Of a stretch of DNA of 64,000 nucleotides, positions 43,452 through 57,000 are shown one piece after another. The stretch is from NCBI GenBank assembly GCA_032433765.1, contig JAVIAB010000041.1:73244232-73308231 (forward strand). Reading direction: 5' to 3'. Under the pieces are notes generated by a model that was not told where the DNA came from, did no database searches, and was given only the letters and a program-made list of their open reading frames with translations. Position 1 is the first letter of the stretch. The number at the start of each line of letters is the position of its first letter. Source of the stretch: Megaustenia siamemsis (lineage: Eukaryota; Mollusca; Gastropoda; Stylommatophora; Ariophantidae). The position numbers and the translations under genes are program-made.

Positions 43452-43712
43452 GGGAGCCACGATGGCTCAGTGGTTAGTGAACTGGGCTACAAAGGGCAAG
43501 AAGTTGGGTTCGAGCCTGATCGACGGCTTCCGGGTTCACCCAGCCTTAAATGGGTACCGGATGTTTTCTGGGAAAGTGAAGCGGCACGGGTGTAATACTG
43601 ACCACATTAATCAAAAAATCATGTGCTGAAGGTTTGTAAAATTTATGGTCACTAACACCATATTCCCTATACGGTACTTAGCATGACGGGGGCTCTTTAC
43701 TTCTTTTTTTTT
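43452..43712 (+). mobile_element. SINE family 1, copy d
   Basis: GGGAGCCACGATGGCTCAGT head, B box GGGTTCGAGCCTG, shared body and ACTTCTTTTTTTTT tail. Nothing is recognisable from 43713 to 44060. Confidence 0.9.
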
Positions 43713-44074
43713 ATTATGATAGCGATGAACATAAAAAAAAAGAGAAATAAGCAAAAGATGCGACAGACTTTGCCAAATCTTCATACATATATTACCACTG
43801 CTAAATAGGAAATAACCTTAGAGGCAAAATGAGGAATTTATAATATAATTTAAATTAAAATGTAATACTACTCATGTCTGAGCTGGATGTTAGACCTAAA
43901 ATCAATCAGAAAACATAATCATAACAAAAATGAAAATTTGATAGATGTATATGTGATAGATACAGCTTGGAGATAAATGAGAAGTAAAAAACTAATAAAA
44001 AAGTTAGGAATAATGCCTGTCATTGAATGAATAAAAACACAAGAGAAATTTGATGGCTGTGGATGAAGTCAAAA

Positions 44075-44430
44075 ATATGTAGGGTCACCTTTGTCTGCGT
44101 CCCTAGTCATGCAGGAGTACGGGGAAACAAAAGAGCGGACAGGTTTGCTGGTTGCGCTATTGTCGAGGACAGTCAACCAATGGATCAGGCAGACATCATC
44201 AATGACCTCCGAGATGCGGGAAGAGCGCAGGACTTCGACAACCATAAGTTTCCTTCAGATGAAAGAGTTGGGAGTTAAGATAGGCACAGCCAGAAACGAG
44301 AAACTTATACGAAGGGCATATAAGAAGACTTATCAACCAACACAGAACTGGAGTCGTCAGTCGCTGGACACTGCGGGAATTGCTGAGGAGATATGAGAAC
44401 CTATGGACATATTCGGAGTGCAATGATGAT
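44075..44430 (+). pseudogene. LINE RNase H fragment
   Basis: VTFVCVPSHAGVRGNKRADR is the C-terminal RNase H motif (SH...GN..AD) of an I-like or related LINE. After a shift it continues to IGTARNEKLIRRAYKK and ends with CAATGATGATGACC. A different family from LINE E, judged by sequence. Confidence 0.75.
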
Positions 44431-44879
44431 GACCCGCAAATAAATTTATAACTCAAAAACAAGATAAAGAATTGTTGCTCTTGCAATGAGAGAAATTTTA
44501 AAAATATAACACAATGAGGCATACAAAAATGCTATGAGAATATTAGATCAAATGACTGACAACAAAAAAGATATATGGAGGGAATATTAGAAGCATACAT
44601 TGACACTATTTTCTGAAAACTTCAACAGTCATTGATGATGAGGAAAATAAGTTATTAATCTGTTTAATCTGTGTACTTTTTAGCCCAAATGTCTGTTTTT
44701 TTTAATTAGCCACATTCCAACAAAACAGCTAGTGACTAAAAAGTCATTTGTCACTTTGCTTGACTGTAACACAATTACCTTTATTTTGCTTTGTTTAAAG
44801 TCACCCTTTCTAGATTGTTCGAAACTAGTGGACAATATTTTTCCTCCTTTTGTCAGATAAACTCTGTTAATTTTCACAT

Positions 44880-45035
44880 TTACCATATTCCACATATTTC
44901 CATATTCCACGTATTCCCATACTCCACATATTCTCATATTCCACATATTTCCATATCCCACATATTCCCATATTCCACAAATCCCCTTATTCCACATATT
45001 TCCATATTCCACATATTTCCATATTCCACATATTC
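44880..45035. repeat. ~16-17-bp minisatellite
   Basis: About nine imperfect units of CATATTCCACATATTTC. Confidence 0.85.
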
Positions 45036-45299
45036 CATAACTTATAGCTATCTTTCATAATGAATACATAACCCAGCACATACTCACAACATTTTTGTTT
45101 AAAAATAACAAATTGAACTATACATATGTCAGTTGCACAGCTACAAGGAATGAAACAAACAGAAAAGCTTAAATTGTTGAAAATGGCAGAGAATCAGAGT
45201 TATAAAATCATAAAGACTTGAAAAATAAAGTGCAATAACAAATAGAATGGTAACAGAATGATAAATATAAATGTTGAGCTTATTGACAATTACAGATTA

Positions 45300-45535
45300 A
45301 GTGAGGTGCGCGTGGCCGTGCGGCTAAAACCACTGTCCCGCTGGCTGGTGTTCGAAGCCCGCGGTAGACATAAAGGATTTTTTTCTATCGGGGGTGAAAT
45401 AAAAATTTTGAGTCTCACACGTCGTGACGACTGCTTAACCAAGCGGCCTTTATCCCTCTGGTTCTATCGTTGCCCCCCGACATACACCAGCAATGGTACT
45501 ATGTGTCGTCAAGATAGGTTTTTTTTTTTAACAGA
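45300..45535 (+). mobile_element. Third tRNA-like SINE
   Basis: GTGCGCGTGGCCGTGCGGCT resembles the 5' half of a tRNA with an A box, and GGTGTTCGAAGCCCGC a B box about 35 bp later. The body runs to a T-rich end (TAGGTTTTTTTTT). Single copy in this window, so limits are approximate. Confidence 0.6.
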
Positions 45536-45621
45536 TGAAGTTGTTAATAATATTGTCTTTATACATGCTCACACTCAGACACACACACATATTACCTTTA
45601 TTTTGCTCTATATTATTGCAG

Positions 45622-45724
45622 TGGCCTTGGCTACAACACACTCGATGCTGAGGCAAGTCATCTACCTGTTGAGCCTAGTGATTTTCCTGATGAAGCTAGT
45701 GAGTTACCTGCTGAGATGACATAA
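45622..45724 (+). CDS. Exon F of CUB gene: cytoplasmic C-terminus and stop
   Basis: Acceptor TATTATTGCAG; the phase-2 join gives SGLGYNTLDAEASHLPVEPS, then DFPDEASELPAEMT and TAA at 45722-45724. The tail is acidic and proline-rich with a near-repeat (EASHLP / EASELP) and a YNTL motif that could serve in sorting; that role is inference. All six placed exons join in compatible phases, which is the main support for the gene model. Confidence 0.85.
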
Positions 45725-45802
45725 TACATGAACTTCTTAACCAAACTTGGTGTGTATTTATTATCTCTTACTTCATATAACAACTAGTTTTTGCAGATGA
45801 TT

Positions 45803-45989
45803 GAGCCAGTGGTAGGGTGTGCTAAACACTCCAAAGTATGATGACAGCTTTACAAGGAAGGAACACAACACAATACTGACGTTTCGGCCTGTGGTCTTCT
45901 TCAGGAATAGTAGAGTTGGTATATAGTATATAATATTAGTAGAGCTGTCATCATAATTTGGAGTGTTTAGCACAACCTACCACTGGCTC
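45803..45989. mobile_element. Short inverted-repeat element in the 3' UTR region
   Basis: GAGCCAGTGGTAGGGTGTGC...GACAGCT (45803-45849) and AGCTGTCATCATAATTTGGA...TGGCTC (45943-45989) are ~47-bp imperfect inverted repeats around a ~95-bp centre containing GACGTTTCGGCCTGTGGTCT. Similar GTTTCGGCC/CTTCTTCAG hairpin motifs occur in some Penelope-like elements; alternatively a MITE. Confidence 0.6.
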
Positions 45990-46070
45990 TTTGCTACCAG
46001 CTTTACCGCAGCATTGTAATTATTTGCCTGTTCCCCCTTTGCAGAGTATTCACCAGTTTAAGCAAAATGA

Positions 46071-46076
46071 AATAAA
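46071..46076 (+). terminator. Candidate polyadenylation signal (proximal)
   Basis: AATAAA about 350 bp after the CUB gene stop. A second AATAAA lies at 47648-47653. Which is used cannot be decided from sequence. Confidence 0.4.
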
Positions 46077-46269
46077 ATATTTCCAAACCTCTGTTGATAT
46101 AATCTGGAGGCAAATACAATCATTAACAAAATGAATGAGCTTTACAATTTTGCTGAGAACGACCTTATTTAGCCAATTATTAAAGGACTTCATTGAAACA
46201 GCCATAATGTCTGCTGTGAAAACAGTCACTGAATTAGATCAACCCAAGCCAACAATATAGAACACTCAC

Positions 46270-46600
46270 TGTGGAAGCCAACTGAGAGTATTACATGACA
46301 GGCCCTTTTTTAGAATCCACTGGGGAAAAGACAAGAAGAAAAACCAAAATATTCTTGGTAAAGACAGATGGAAGCAGAGATGAAGAGGATGTGGAAGACA
46401 TGGAATGATTTTTTAAAAAATGACAAGATACAGAATAGCCTGGAAAGTGTTTGCTGAAGACTTATGCTCCACAGGGTGCTGAAAGTGTTTGTTGAAGACC
46501 TATGCTCCACAGGGTGCTGAAAGTGTTTGTTGAAGACCCATGCTCCATAGGAAGCTGAAAGAAAGAAGAATAAGGCAACAGTATAATCAACTACAAAATC
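46270..46600 (+). pseudogene. LINE family D 3' fragment with triplicated end
   Basis: Same 3' region as 1899-2596 in + orientation (GCCCTTTTTTAGAATCCACT, ATGGAAGCAGAGATGAAGAG). The final ~55 bp (AAAGTGTTTGTTGAAGACC...CCACAGG) is tandemly tripled at 46440-46560. Tail GAAAGAAGAA. The stretch 46601-47850 is AT-rich with no feature beyond a possible distal poly(A) signal. Confidence 0.8.
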
Positions 46601-47647
46601 TGTCAAGTAATAGTTGAATTAAAAACAATTTACTTTCATTGCATCTCAGTTATTATGGTGTTTTGGTTTCTACTTTATTTATTTATACATTTTGTTGCAT
46701 AATAATTGGAAGTATCATAGGATGGCATAATTTGAAAATATGTGCTGCCAAATCCTTTCCATTTCTCTGCATCGATGGCTCATTCATTAAATAAAGTTCT
46801 CATACATTGCCGGTAACGATCTCTGGTACCAATAAATTTGTTCTATAGTACAACTTTAAAACACAAATCCTATGTTCTAAAATTATACAATCATTTAGTC
46901 TTTCCCTAGTCTCTACTTTCTTTGAATTGACAAAGTCACAATTATTTTAATATATGCATTACCTCACTAGATATACAAAGTAAATGGACAGGCTTAAAAT
47001 GATCATATGTTATGACAATATCTGTATTTATTGTGCAAATGACAGTAGTAATTTATATGAATATTGAAACATTGAAATTATTGTAACAAAATGGTTGTAT
47101 ATTTTTGTGTAAAATGCTGGGAACAATTTGTCTTTAAACCTTTCACTAGATGTGATTTTTAGAAATTCAAATATGGGTTCAAATTTTGCAAAATATTTAG
47201 CACAAATTAGCAAAATCACAGACAACATGCAACAGTTATTTTATGTGAATTAGGCCCCTTTGTTCAATGTTGCATCATGTACTTGTCTATCATCAGGTGA
47301 AGCACACCATAGAGTTTAAATATCATGATTGCTATATGTTTCTCAGTTCTGTTAACACAGTGTTAACAAGAAACATGTGTACTTAATATTTATTTTCGCA
47401 TGTTCTAACTTTCTATCATACCTATTATCTAATAGTTTAAAAATCTGTTTCTAGCCTAAATATTATCTATTTATTTTGAGATTTATTATTCTGTAATTGT
47501 TTACAACAGCTTTATTATAATGCCAACATTGTTATAAAGTTTGACTACATTTGTTTATTTTACTTGTAATTTACCAATCTGTACATATATATCTGTATTT
47601 GATGCAATTGGATATTAGTCTGCCCTTGGAAATATCCCATACACTGA

Positions 47648-47653
47648 AATAAA
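47648..47653 (+). terminator. Candidate polyadenylation signal (distal)
   Basis: AATAAA in CACTGAAATAAACAAAG, followed by T/G-rich sequence (GTTGGCTGTTGTTT at ~47680), the usual downstream element. It would imply a ~1.9-kb 3' UTR containing a LINE piece. Confidence 0.4.
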
Positions 47654-47851
47654 CAAAGTAATCCATTGGTCAAAACGTTGGCTGTTGTTTATACAATGGC
47701 CTTTTATATTCTTTCTGTTTTATCATTTGGGGAAATTTTATTCAGATGGGCTTTCAGCCACAATTTTATTACTATGTGTACAAAGGATGCCATTCTTTAT
47801 TAATTTGACAGCACAATATTTATTCCTTATCAAATCGTTTTAACTAAAGTA

Positions 47852-47973
47852 TAGGGTGTTTCTAAAGTCGCTGTGCAGTGATTTGAAAATAGTTTTGAAA
47901 ATACGTCACCGATTGATGAAATTTAGGTCATGATATTTTGTTTCACTGCACAGCGACTTTAGAAACACCCTGT
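47852..47973. mobile_element. Small MITE with ~28-bp perfect TIRs
   Basis: AGGGTGTTTCTAAAGTCGCT...CAGTGA and its reverse complement TCACTG...AGAAACACCCT surround about 60 bp. A TA borders each end, fitting a mariner-type non-autonomous element. Too short to code. Confidence 0.85.
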
Positions 47974-48048
47974 ATTTTGCACAATAAACCTGTTGCAACT
48001 TTTTGTTTGCAGTCTTCAGAAAAATAATAAAAATGAGAAATCAATTTT

Positions 48049-51000
48049 GCATGACTACAACTAAGAAAATAGTAATGACTTGAGCATGACTACAGCTAAG
48101 AGAATAGTGATGACTTGAGCATGACTACAGCTAAGAGAATAGTGATGACTTGAGCATAACTACAGCTAAGAGAATAGTGATGACGTGAGCATGACTACAG
48201 CTAAGAAAATAGTAATGACTTGAGCATTACTACAGCTAAGAGAATAGTGATGACTTGAGCATAACTACAGCTAAGAAAATAGTAATGACTTGAGCATTAC
48301 TACAGCTAAGAGAATAGTAATGACATGAGCATAACTACAGCTAAGAAAATAGTAATGACTTGAGCATTACTACAGCTAAGAAAATAGTAATGACTTGAGC
48401 ATTACTACAGCTAAGAGAATAGTAATGACTTGAGCATACTACAGCTAAGAAAATAGTAATGACTTGAGCATTACTACAGCAAAGAGAATAGTAATGCCAT
48501 GAGCATTACTACAGCTAAGAGAATAGTAATGACATGAGCATAACTACAGTTAAGAGAATAGTAATGACTTGAGCATTACTACAGCTAAGAGAATAGTAAT
48601 GACATGAGCATAACTACAGCTAAGAAAATAGTAATGACTTGAGCATTACTACAGCTAAGAGAATAGTAATGACTTGAGCATGACTACAGCTAAGAAAATA
48701 GTAATGACTTGAGCATTACTACAGCTAAGAGAATAGTAATGACTTGAGCATTACTACAGCTAAGAGAATAGTAATGACATGAGCATAACTACAGTTAAGA
48801 GAATAGTAATGACTTGAGCATTACTACAGCTAAGAGAATAGTAATGACATGAGCATATCTACAGCTAAGAAAAAGTAATGACTTGAGCATGACTACAGCT
48901 AAGAAAATAGTAATGACTTGAGCATTACTACAACTTACAAAAAAGTAAAGACTTATGCATGACTGCAGCCAAGAAAATAGTAATGGCTTGAGCATACCTA
49001 CAACTAAGAAAATAGTAATGACTTGAGCATGACTACAGCTAAGAGAATAGTAATGACTTGAGCATAACTACAGCTAAGAGAATAGTAATGATTTGAACAT
49101 GACTACAGCTAAGAGAATAGTAATGACTTGAGCATAACTGCAGCCAAGAAAATAGTAATGACTTGAGCATGACTACAGCTAAGAGAATAGTAATGACTTG
49201 AGCATGACTACAGCTAAGAGAATAGTAATGGCTTGAGCATAACTACAACTAAGAAAATAGTAATGACTTGAGCATGACTACAGCTAAGAGAATAGTAATG
49301 ACTTGAGCATGACTACAGCTAAGAGAATATTAATGACTTGAGCATGACTACAGCTAAGAAAATAGTAATGACTTGAGCATGACTGCAGCTAAGAGAATAG
49401 TAATGGCTTGAGCATGACTTCAACTAAGAGAATAGTAATGGCTTGAGCATCACTACAGCTAAGAGAATAGTAATGGCTTGAGCATGACTACAGCTAAGAG
49501 AATAGTAATGACTTGAGCATGACTACAGCTAAGAAAATAGTAATGACTTGAGCATGACTACAGCTAAGAAAATAGTAATGGCTTGAGCATGACTACAACT
49601 AAGAAAATCGTAATGACATGAGCATGACTACAGCTTACAAAATAGTAATGACTCATGCATGACTGCAGCCAAGAAAAAAGTAATGGCTTGAGCATACCTG
49701 CAACTAAGAAAATAGTAATGGCTTGAGCATCACTACAGCTAAGAGAATAGTAATGCTTGAGCATGACTACAGCTAAGAGAATAGTAATGACTTGAGCATG
49801 ACTACAGCTAAGAAAGTAGTAATGACTTGTGCATGACTACAGCTAAGAGAATAGTAATGACATGAGCATAACTACAGCTAAGAAAATAGTAATGACTTGA
49901 GCATGACTACAGCTAAGAAAATAGTAATGGCTTGAGCATGACTACAACTAAGAAAATCGTAATGACTTGAGCATGACTACAGCTTACAAAATAGTAATGA
50001 CTCATGCATGACTGCAGCCAAGAAAATAGTAATGGCTTGAGCATAACTGCGTCTAAGAAAATAGTAATGACTTGAGCATGACTACAACTAAGAAAATAGT
50101 AATGACTTGAGCATTGCTACAGCTAAAAGAATAGTAATGACTTGAGCATGACTACAGCTAAGAAAATAGTAATGACTTGAGCATACCTGCAACTAAGAAA
50201 ATAGTAATGACTTGAGCATGACTGCAGCCAAGAAAATAGTAATGGCTTGAGCATAACTGCGTCTAAGAAAATAGTAATGACTTGAGCATGACTACAACTA
50301 AGAAAATCGTAATGACTTGAGCATTACTACAGCTAAGAGAATAGTAATGACATGAGCATAACTACAGTTAAGAAAATAGTAATGACTTGAGCATTACTAC
50401 AACTTACAAAAAAGTAATGACTTATGCATGACTGCAGCCAAGAAAATAGTAATGGCTTGAGCATACCTACAACTAAGAAAATAGTAATGACTTGAGCATG
50501 ACTACAGCTAAGAGAATAGTAATGACTTGAGCATGACTACAGCTAAGAGAATAGTAATGACTTGAGCATGACTACAGCTAAGAGAATAGTAATGACTTGA
50601 GCATGACTACAGCTAAGAGAATAGTAATGACTTGAGCCTGACTACAGCTAAGAGAATAGTAATGACTTGAGCATGACTGCAGCCAAGAAAATAGTAATGA
50701 CTTGAGCATGACTACAGCTAAGAGAATAGTAATGACTTGAGCATAACTGCAGCCAAGAAAATAGTAATGACTTGAGCATGACTACAGCTAAGAGAATAGT
50801 AATGACTTGAGCATGACTACAGCTAAGAGAATAGTAATGACTTGAGCATGACTACAGCTAAGAGAATAGTAATGGCTTGAGCATGACTACAGCTAAGAGA
50901 ATAGTAATGACTTGAGCATGACTACAGCTTACAAAATAGTAATGACTCATGCATGACTGCAGCCAAGAAAATAGTAATGGCTTGAGCATACCTGCAACTA

Positions 51001-54000
51001 AGAAAATAGTAATGATTTGAGCATGACTGCAGCCAAGAAAATAGTAATGGCTTGAGCATAACTGCGGCTAAGAAAATAGTAATGACTTGAGCATGACTAC
51101 AGCTAAGAGAATAGTAATGGCTTGAGCATAACTACAACTAAGAAAATCGTAATGACTTGAACATGACTACAGCTAAGAGAATAGTAATGATTTGAACATG
51201 ACTACAACTAAGAGAATAGTAATGATTTGAGCATGACTACAGCTAAGAAAATAGTGATGACTTGAGCATGACTACAGCTAAGAAAATAGTGATGACTTGA
51301 GCATGACTACAGCTAAGAGAATAGTAATGGCTTGAGCATGACTACAGCTAAGAGAATAGTGATGACTTGAGCATGACTACAGCTAAGAGAATAGTAATGA
51401 CTTGAGCATGACTACAGCTAAGAAAATAGTAATGACTTGAGCATGACTACAGCTAAGAAAATAGTAATGACTTGAGCATGACTACAACTAAGAAAATAGT
51501 AATGACTTGAGCATGACTACAGCTTACAAAATAGTAATGACTCATGCATGACTGCAGCCAAGAAAATAGTAATGGCTTGAGCATACCTGCAACTAAGAAA
51601 ATAGTAATGACTTGAGCATGACTGCAGCCAAGAAAATAGTAATGGCTTGAGCATAACTGCGTCTAAGAAAATAGTAATGACTTGAGCATGACTACAGCTA
51701 AGAGAATAGTAATGGCTTGAGCATAACTACAACTAAGAAAATCGTAATGACTTGAGCATGACTACAGCTAAGAGAATAGTAATGATTTGAACATGACTAC
51801 AACTAAGAGAATAGTAATGACTTGAGCATGACTACAGCTAAGAAAATAGTGATGACTTGAGCATGACTACAGCTAAGAAAATAGTGATGACTTGAGCATG
51901 ACTACAGCTAAGAGAATAGTAATGGCTTGAGCATGACTACAGCCAAGAAAATAGTGATGACTTGAGCATGACTACAGCTAAGAGAATAGTAATGGCTTGA
52001 GCATGACTACAGCTAAGAAAATAGTGATGACTTGAGCATGACTACAGCTAAGAGAATAGTAATGGCTTGAGCATGACTACAGTATGACTACAGCTAAGAG
52101 AATAGTGATGACTTGAGCATGACTACAGCTAAGAGAATAGTAATGACTTGAGCATGACTGCAGCTAAGAGAATAGTAATGGCTTGAGGATGACTTCAACT
52201 AAGAGAATAGTAATGACTTGAGCATGACTGCAGCTAAGAGAATAGTAATGGCTTGAGCATGACTTCAGCTAACAGAATAGTAATGGCTTGAGCATGACTT
52301 CAACTAAGAGAATAGTAATGGCTTGAGCATCACTACAGCTAAGAAAATAGTAATGACTTGAGCATTACTACAGTTAAGAAAATAGTAATGACTTGAGCAT
52401 TACTACAACTTACAAAAAAGTAATGACTCATGCATGACTGCAGCCAAGAAAATAGTAATGACTTGAGCATGACTACAGCTAAGAGAATAGTAATGACTTG
52501 AGCATGACTACAGCTAAGAGAATAGTAATGACTTGAGCATGACTACAGCTAAGAGAATAGTAATGACTTGAGCATGACTGCAGCCAAGAAAATAGTAATG
52601 ACTTGAGCATGACTACAGCTAAGAGAATAGTAATGGCTTGAGCATTACTACAGCTAAGAGAATAGTAATGACTTGAGCATAACTACAGCTAAGAGAATAG
52701 TAATGACTTGAGCATGACTGCAGCTAAGAGAATAGTAATGGCTTGAGCATGACTTCAACTAAGAGAATAGTAATGGCTTGAGCATCACTACAGCTAAGAG
52801 AATAGTAATGGCTTGAGCATGACTACAGCTAAGAGAATAGTAATGACTTGAGCATGACTACAGCTAAGAAAATAGTAATGGCTTGAGCATCACTACAACT
52901 AAGAAAATAGTAATGATTGAGCATGACTACAGCTTACAAAATAGTAATGACTCATGCATGACTGCAGCCAAGAAAATAGTATGGCTTGAGCATACCTGCA
53001 ACTAAGAAAATAGTAATGACTTGAGCATGACTGCAGCCAAGAAAATAGTAATGGCTTGAGCATAACTGCGTCTAAGAAAATAGTAATGACTTGAGCATGA
53101 CTACAGCAAAAAGAATAGTAATGGCTTGAGCATAACTACAACTAAGAAAATCGTAATGACTTGAGCATGACTACAGCTAAGAGAATAGTAATGATTTGAA
53201 CATGACTACAACTAAGAGAATAGTAATGACTTGAGCATGACTACAGCTAAGAAAATAGTGATGACTTGAGCATGACTACAGCTAAGAAAATAGTGATGAC
53301 TTGAGCATGACTACAGCTAAGAGAATAGTAATGGCTTGAGCATGACTACAGCTAAGAGAATAGTGATGACTTGAGCATGACTACAGCTAAGAGAATAGTA
53401 ATGACTTGAGCATGACTACAGCTAAGAAAATAGTAATGACTTGAGCATGACTACAGCTAAGAAAATAGTAATGACTTGAGCATGACTACAACTAAGAAAA
53501 TAGTAATGACTTGAGCATGACTACAGCTTACAAAATAGTAATGACTCATGCATGACTGCAGCCAAGAAAATAGTAATGGCTTGAGCATACCTGCAACTAA
53601 GAAAATAGTAATGACTTGAGCATGACTGCAGCCAAGAAAATAGTAATGGCTTGAGCATAACTGCGTCTAAGAAAATAGTAATGACTTGAGCATGACTACA
53701 GCTAAGAGAATAGTAATGGCTTGAGCATAACTACAACTAAGAAAATCGTAATGACTTGAGCATGACTACAGCTAAGAGAATAGTAATGATTTGAACATGA
53801 CTACAACTAAGAGAATAGTAATGACTTGAGCATGACTACAGCTAAGAAAATAGTGATGACTTGAGCATGACTACAGCTAAGAAAATAGTGATGACTTGAG
53901 CATGACTACAGCTAAGAGAATAGTAATGGCTTGAGCATGACTACAGCCAAGAAAATAGTGATGACTTGAGCATGACTACAGCTAAGAGAATAGTAATGGC

Positions 54001-57000
54001 TTGAGCATGACTACAGCTAAGAAAATAGTGATGACTTGAGCATGACTACAGCTAAGAGAATAGTAATGGCTTGAGCATGACTACAGCATGACTACAGCTA
54101 AGAGAATAGTGATGACTTGAGCATGACTACAGCTAAGAGAATAGTAATGACTTGAGCATGACTGCAGCTAAGAGAATAGTAATGGCTTGAGGATGACTTC
54201 AACTAAGAGAATAGTAATGACTTGAGCATGACTGCAGCTAAGAGAATAGTAATGGCTTGAGCATGACTTCAGCTAAGAGAATAGTAATGGCTTGAGCATG
54301 ACTTCAACTAAGAGAATAGTAATGGCTTGAGCATCACTACAGCTAAGAAAATAGTAATGACTTGAGCATTACTACAGCTAAGAGAATAGTAATGACTTGA
54401 GCATGACTACAACTAAGAAAATCGTAATGACTTGAGCATTACTACAGCTAAGAGAATAGTAATGACATGAGCATAACTACAGTTAAGAAAATAGTAGTGA
54501 CTTGAGCATTACTACAACTTACAAAAAAGTAATGACTTATGCATGACTGCAGCCAAGAAAATAGTAATGGCTTGAGCATACTACAACTAAGAAAATAGTA
54601 ATGACTTGAGCATGACTACAGCTAAGAGAATAGTAATGACTTGAGCATGACTACAGCTAAGAGAATAGTAATGATTTGAACATGACTACAGCTAAGAGAA
54701 TAGTAATGACTTGAGCATAACGGCAGCCAAGAAAATAGTAATGACTTGAGCATGACTACAGCTAAGAGAATAGTAATGACTTGAGCATGACTACAGCTAA
54801 GAGAATAGTAATGACTTGAGCATGACTACAGCTAAGAGAATAGTAATGACTTGAGCATGACTGCAGCTAAGAAAATAGTAATGGCTTGAGCATGACTGCG
54901 TCTAAGAAAATAGTAATGACTTGAGCATGACTACAACTAAGAAAATAGTAATGACTTGAGCATGCTACAGCTAAAAGAATAGTAATGACTTGAGCATGAC
55001 TACAGCTAAGAAAATAGTAATGACTTGAGCATACTGCAACTAAGAAAATAGTAATGACTTGAGCATGACTGCAGCCAAGAAAATAGTAATGGCTTGAGCA
55101 TAACTGCGTCTAAGAAAATAGTAATGACTTGAGCATGACTACAACTAAGAAAATAGTAATGACTTGAGCATGACTACAGCTAAGAGAATAGTAATGACTT
55201 GAGCATGACTACAGTAAGAAAATAGTAATGACTTGAGCATGACTACAACTTACAAAAAAGTAATGACTTATGCATGACTGCAGCCAAGAAAATAGTAATG
55301 GCTTGAGCATACCTACAACTAAGAAAATAGTAATGACTTGAGCATGACTACAGCTAAGAGAATAGTAATGACTTGAGCATGACTACAGCTAAGAGAATAG
55401 TAATGACTTGAGCATGACTACAGCTAAGAGAATAGTAATGACTTGAGCATGACTACAGCTAAGAGAATAGTAATGACTTGAGCCTAACTACAGCTAAGAG
55501 AATAGTAATGACTTGAGCATGACTGCAGCCAAGAAAATAGTAATGACTTGAGCATGACTACAGCTAAGAGAATAGTAATGACTTGAGCATGACTACAGCT
55601 AAGAGAATAGTAATGGCTTGAGCATAACTACAACTAAGAAAATCGTAATGACTTGAACATGACTACAGCTAAGAGAATAGTAATGACATGAGCATAACTA
55701 CAGTTAAGAAAATAGTAATGACTTGAGCATTACTACAACTTACAAAAAAGTAATGACTTATGCATGACTGCAGCCAAGAAAATAGTAATGGCTTGAGCAT
55801 ACCTACAACTAAGAAAATAGTAATGACTTGAGCATGACTACAGCTAAGAGAATAGTAATGACTTGAGCATGACTACAGCTAAGAGAATAGTAATGATTTG
55901 AACATGACTACAGCTAAGAGAATAGTAATGACTTGAGCATAACTGCAGCCAAGAAAATAGTAATGACTTGAGCATGACTACAGCTAAGAGAATAGTAATG
56001 ACTTGAGCATGACTACAGCTAAGAGAATAGTAATGACTTGAGCATGACTACAGCTAAGAGAATAGTAATGACTTGAGCATGACTACAGCTTACAAAATAG
56101 TAATGACTCATGCATGACTGCAGCCAAGAAAATAGTAATGGCTTGAGCATACTGCAACTAAGAAAATAGTAATGATTTGAGCATACCTGCAACTAAGAAA
56201 ATAGTAATGATTTGAGCATGACTGCAGCCAAGAAAATAGTAATGGCTTGAGCATAACTGCGGCTAAGAAAATAGTAATGACTTGAGCATGACTACAGCTA
56301 AGAGAATAGTAATGGCTTGAGCATAACTACAACTAAGAAAATCGTAATGACTTGAACATGACTACAGCTAAGAGAATAGTAATGATTTGAACATGACTAC
56401 AACTAAGAGAATAGTAATGATTTGAGCATGACTACAGCTAAGAAAATAGTGATGACTTGAGCATGACTACAGCTAAGAAAATAGTGATGACTTGAGCATG
56501 ACTACAGCTAAGAGAATAGTAATGGCTTGAGCATGACTACAGCTAAGAGAATAGTGATGACTTGAGCATGACTACAGCTAAGAGAATAGTAATGACTTGA
56601 GCATGACTACAGCTAAGAAAATAGTAATGACTTGAGCATGACTACAGCTAAGAAAATAGTAATGACTTGAGCATGACTACAACTAAGAAAATAGTAATGA
56701 CTTGAGCATGACTACAGCTTACAAAATAGTAATGACTCATGCATGACTGCAGCCAAGAAAATAGTAATGGCTTGAGCATACCTGCAACTAAGAAAATAGT
56801 AATGACTTGAGCATGACTGCAGCCAAGAAAATAGTAATGGCTTGAGCATAACTGCGTCTAAGAAAATAGTAATGACTTGAGCATGACTACAGCTAAGAGA
56901 ATAGTAATGGCTTGAGCATAACTACAACTAAGAAAATCGTAATGACTTGAGCATGACTACAGCTAAGAGAATAGTAATGATTTGAACATGACTACAACTA

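Noticed and set aside
44680..45060. Gly/Trp/Asn- or Pro/His/Ser-rich small proteins
   Set aside because: Produced by the ~17-bp CATATTCC repeat in two frames; no other support.
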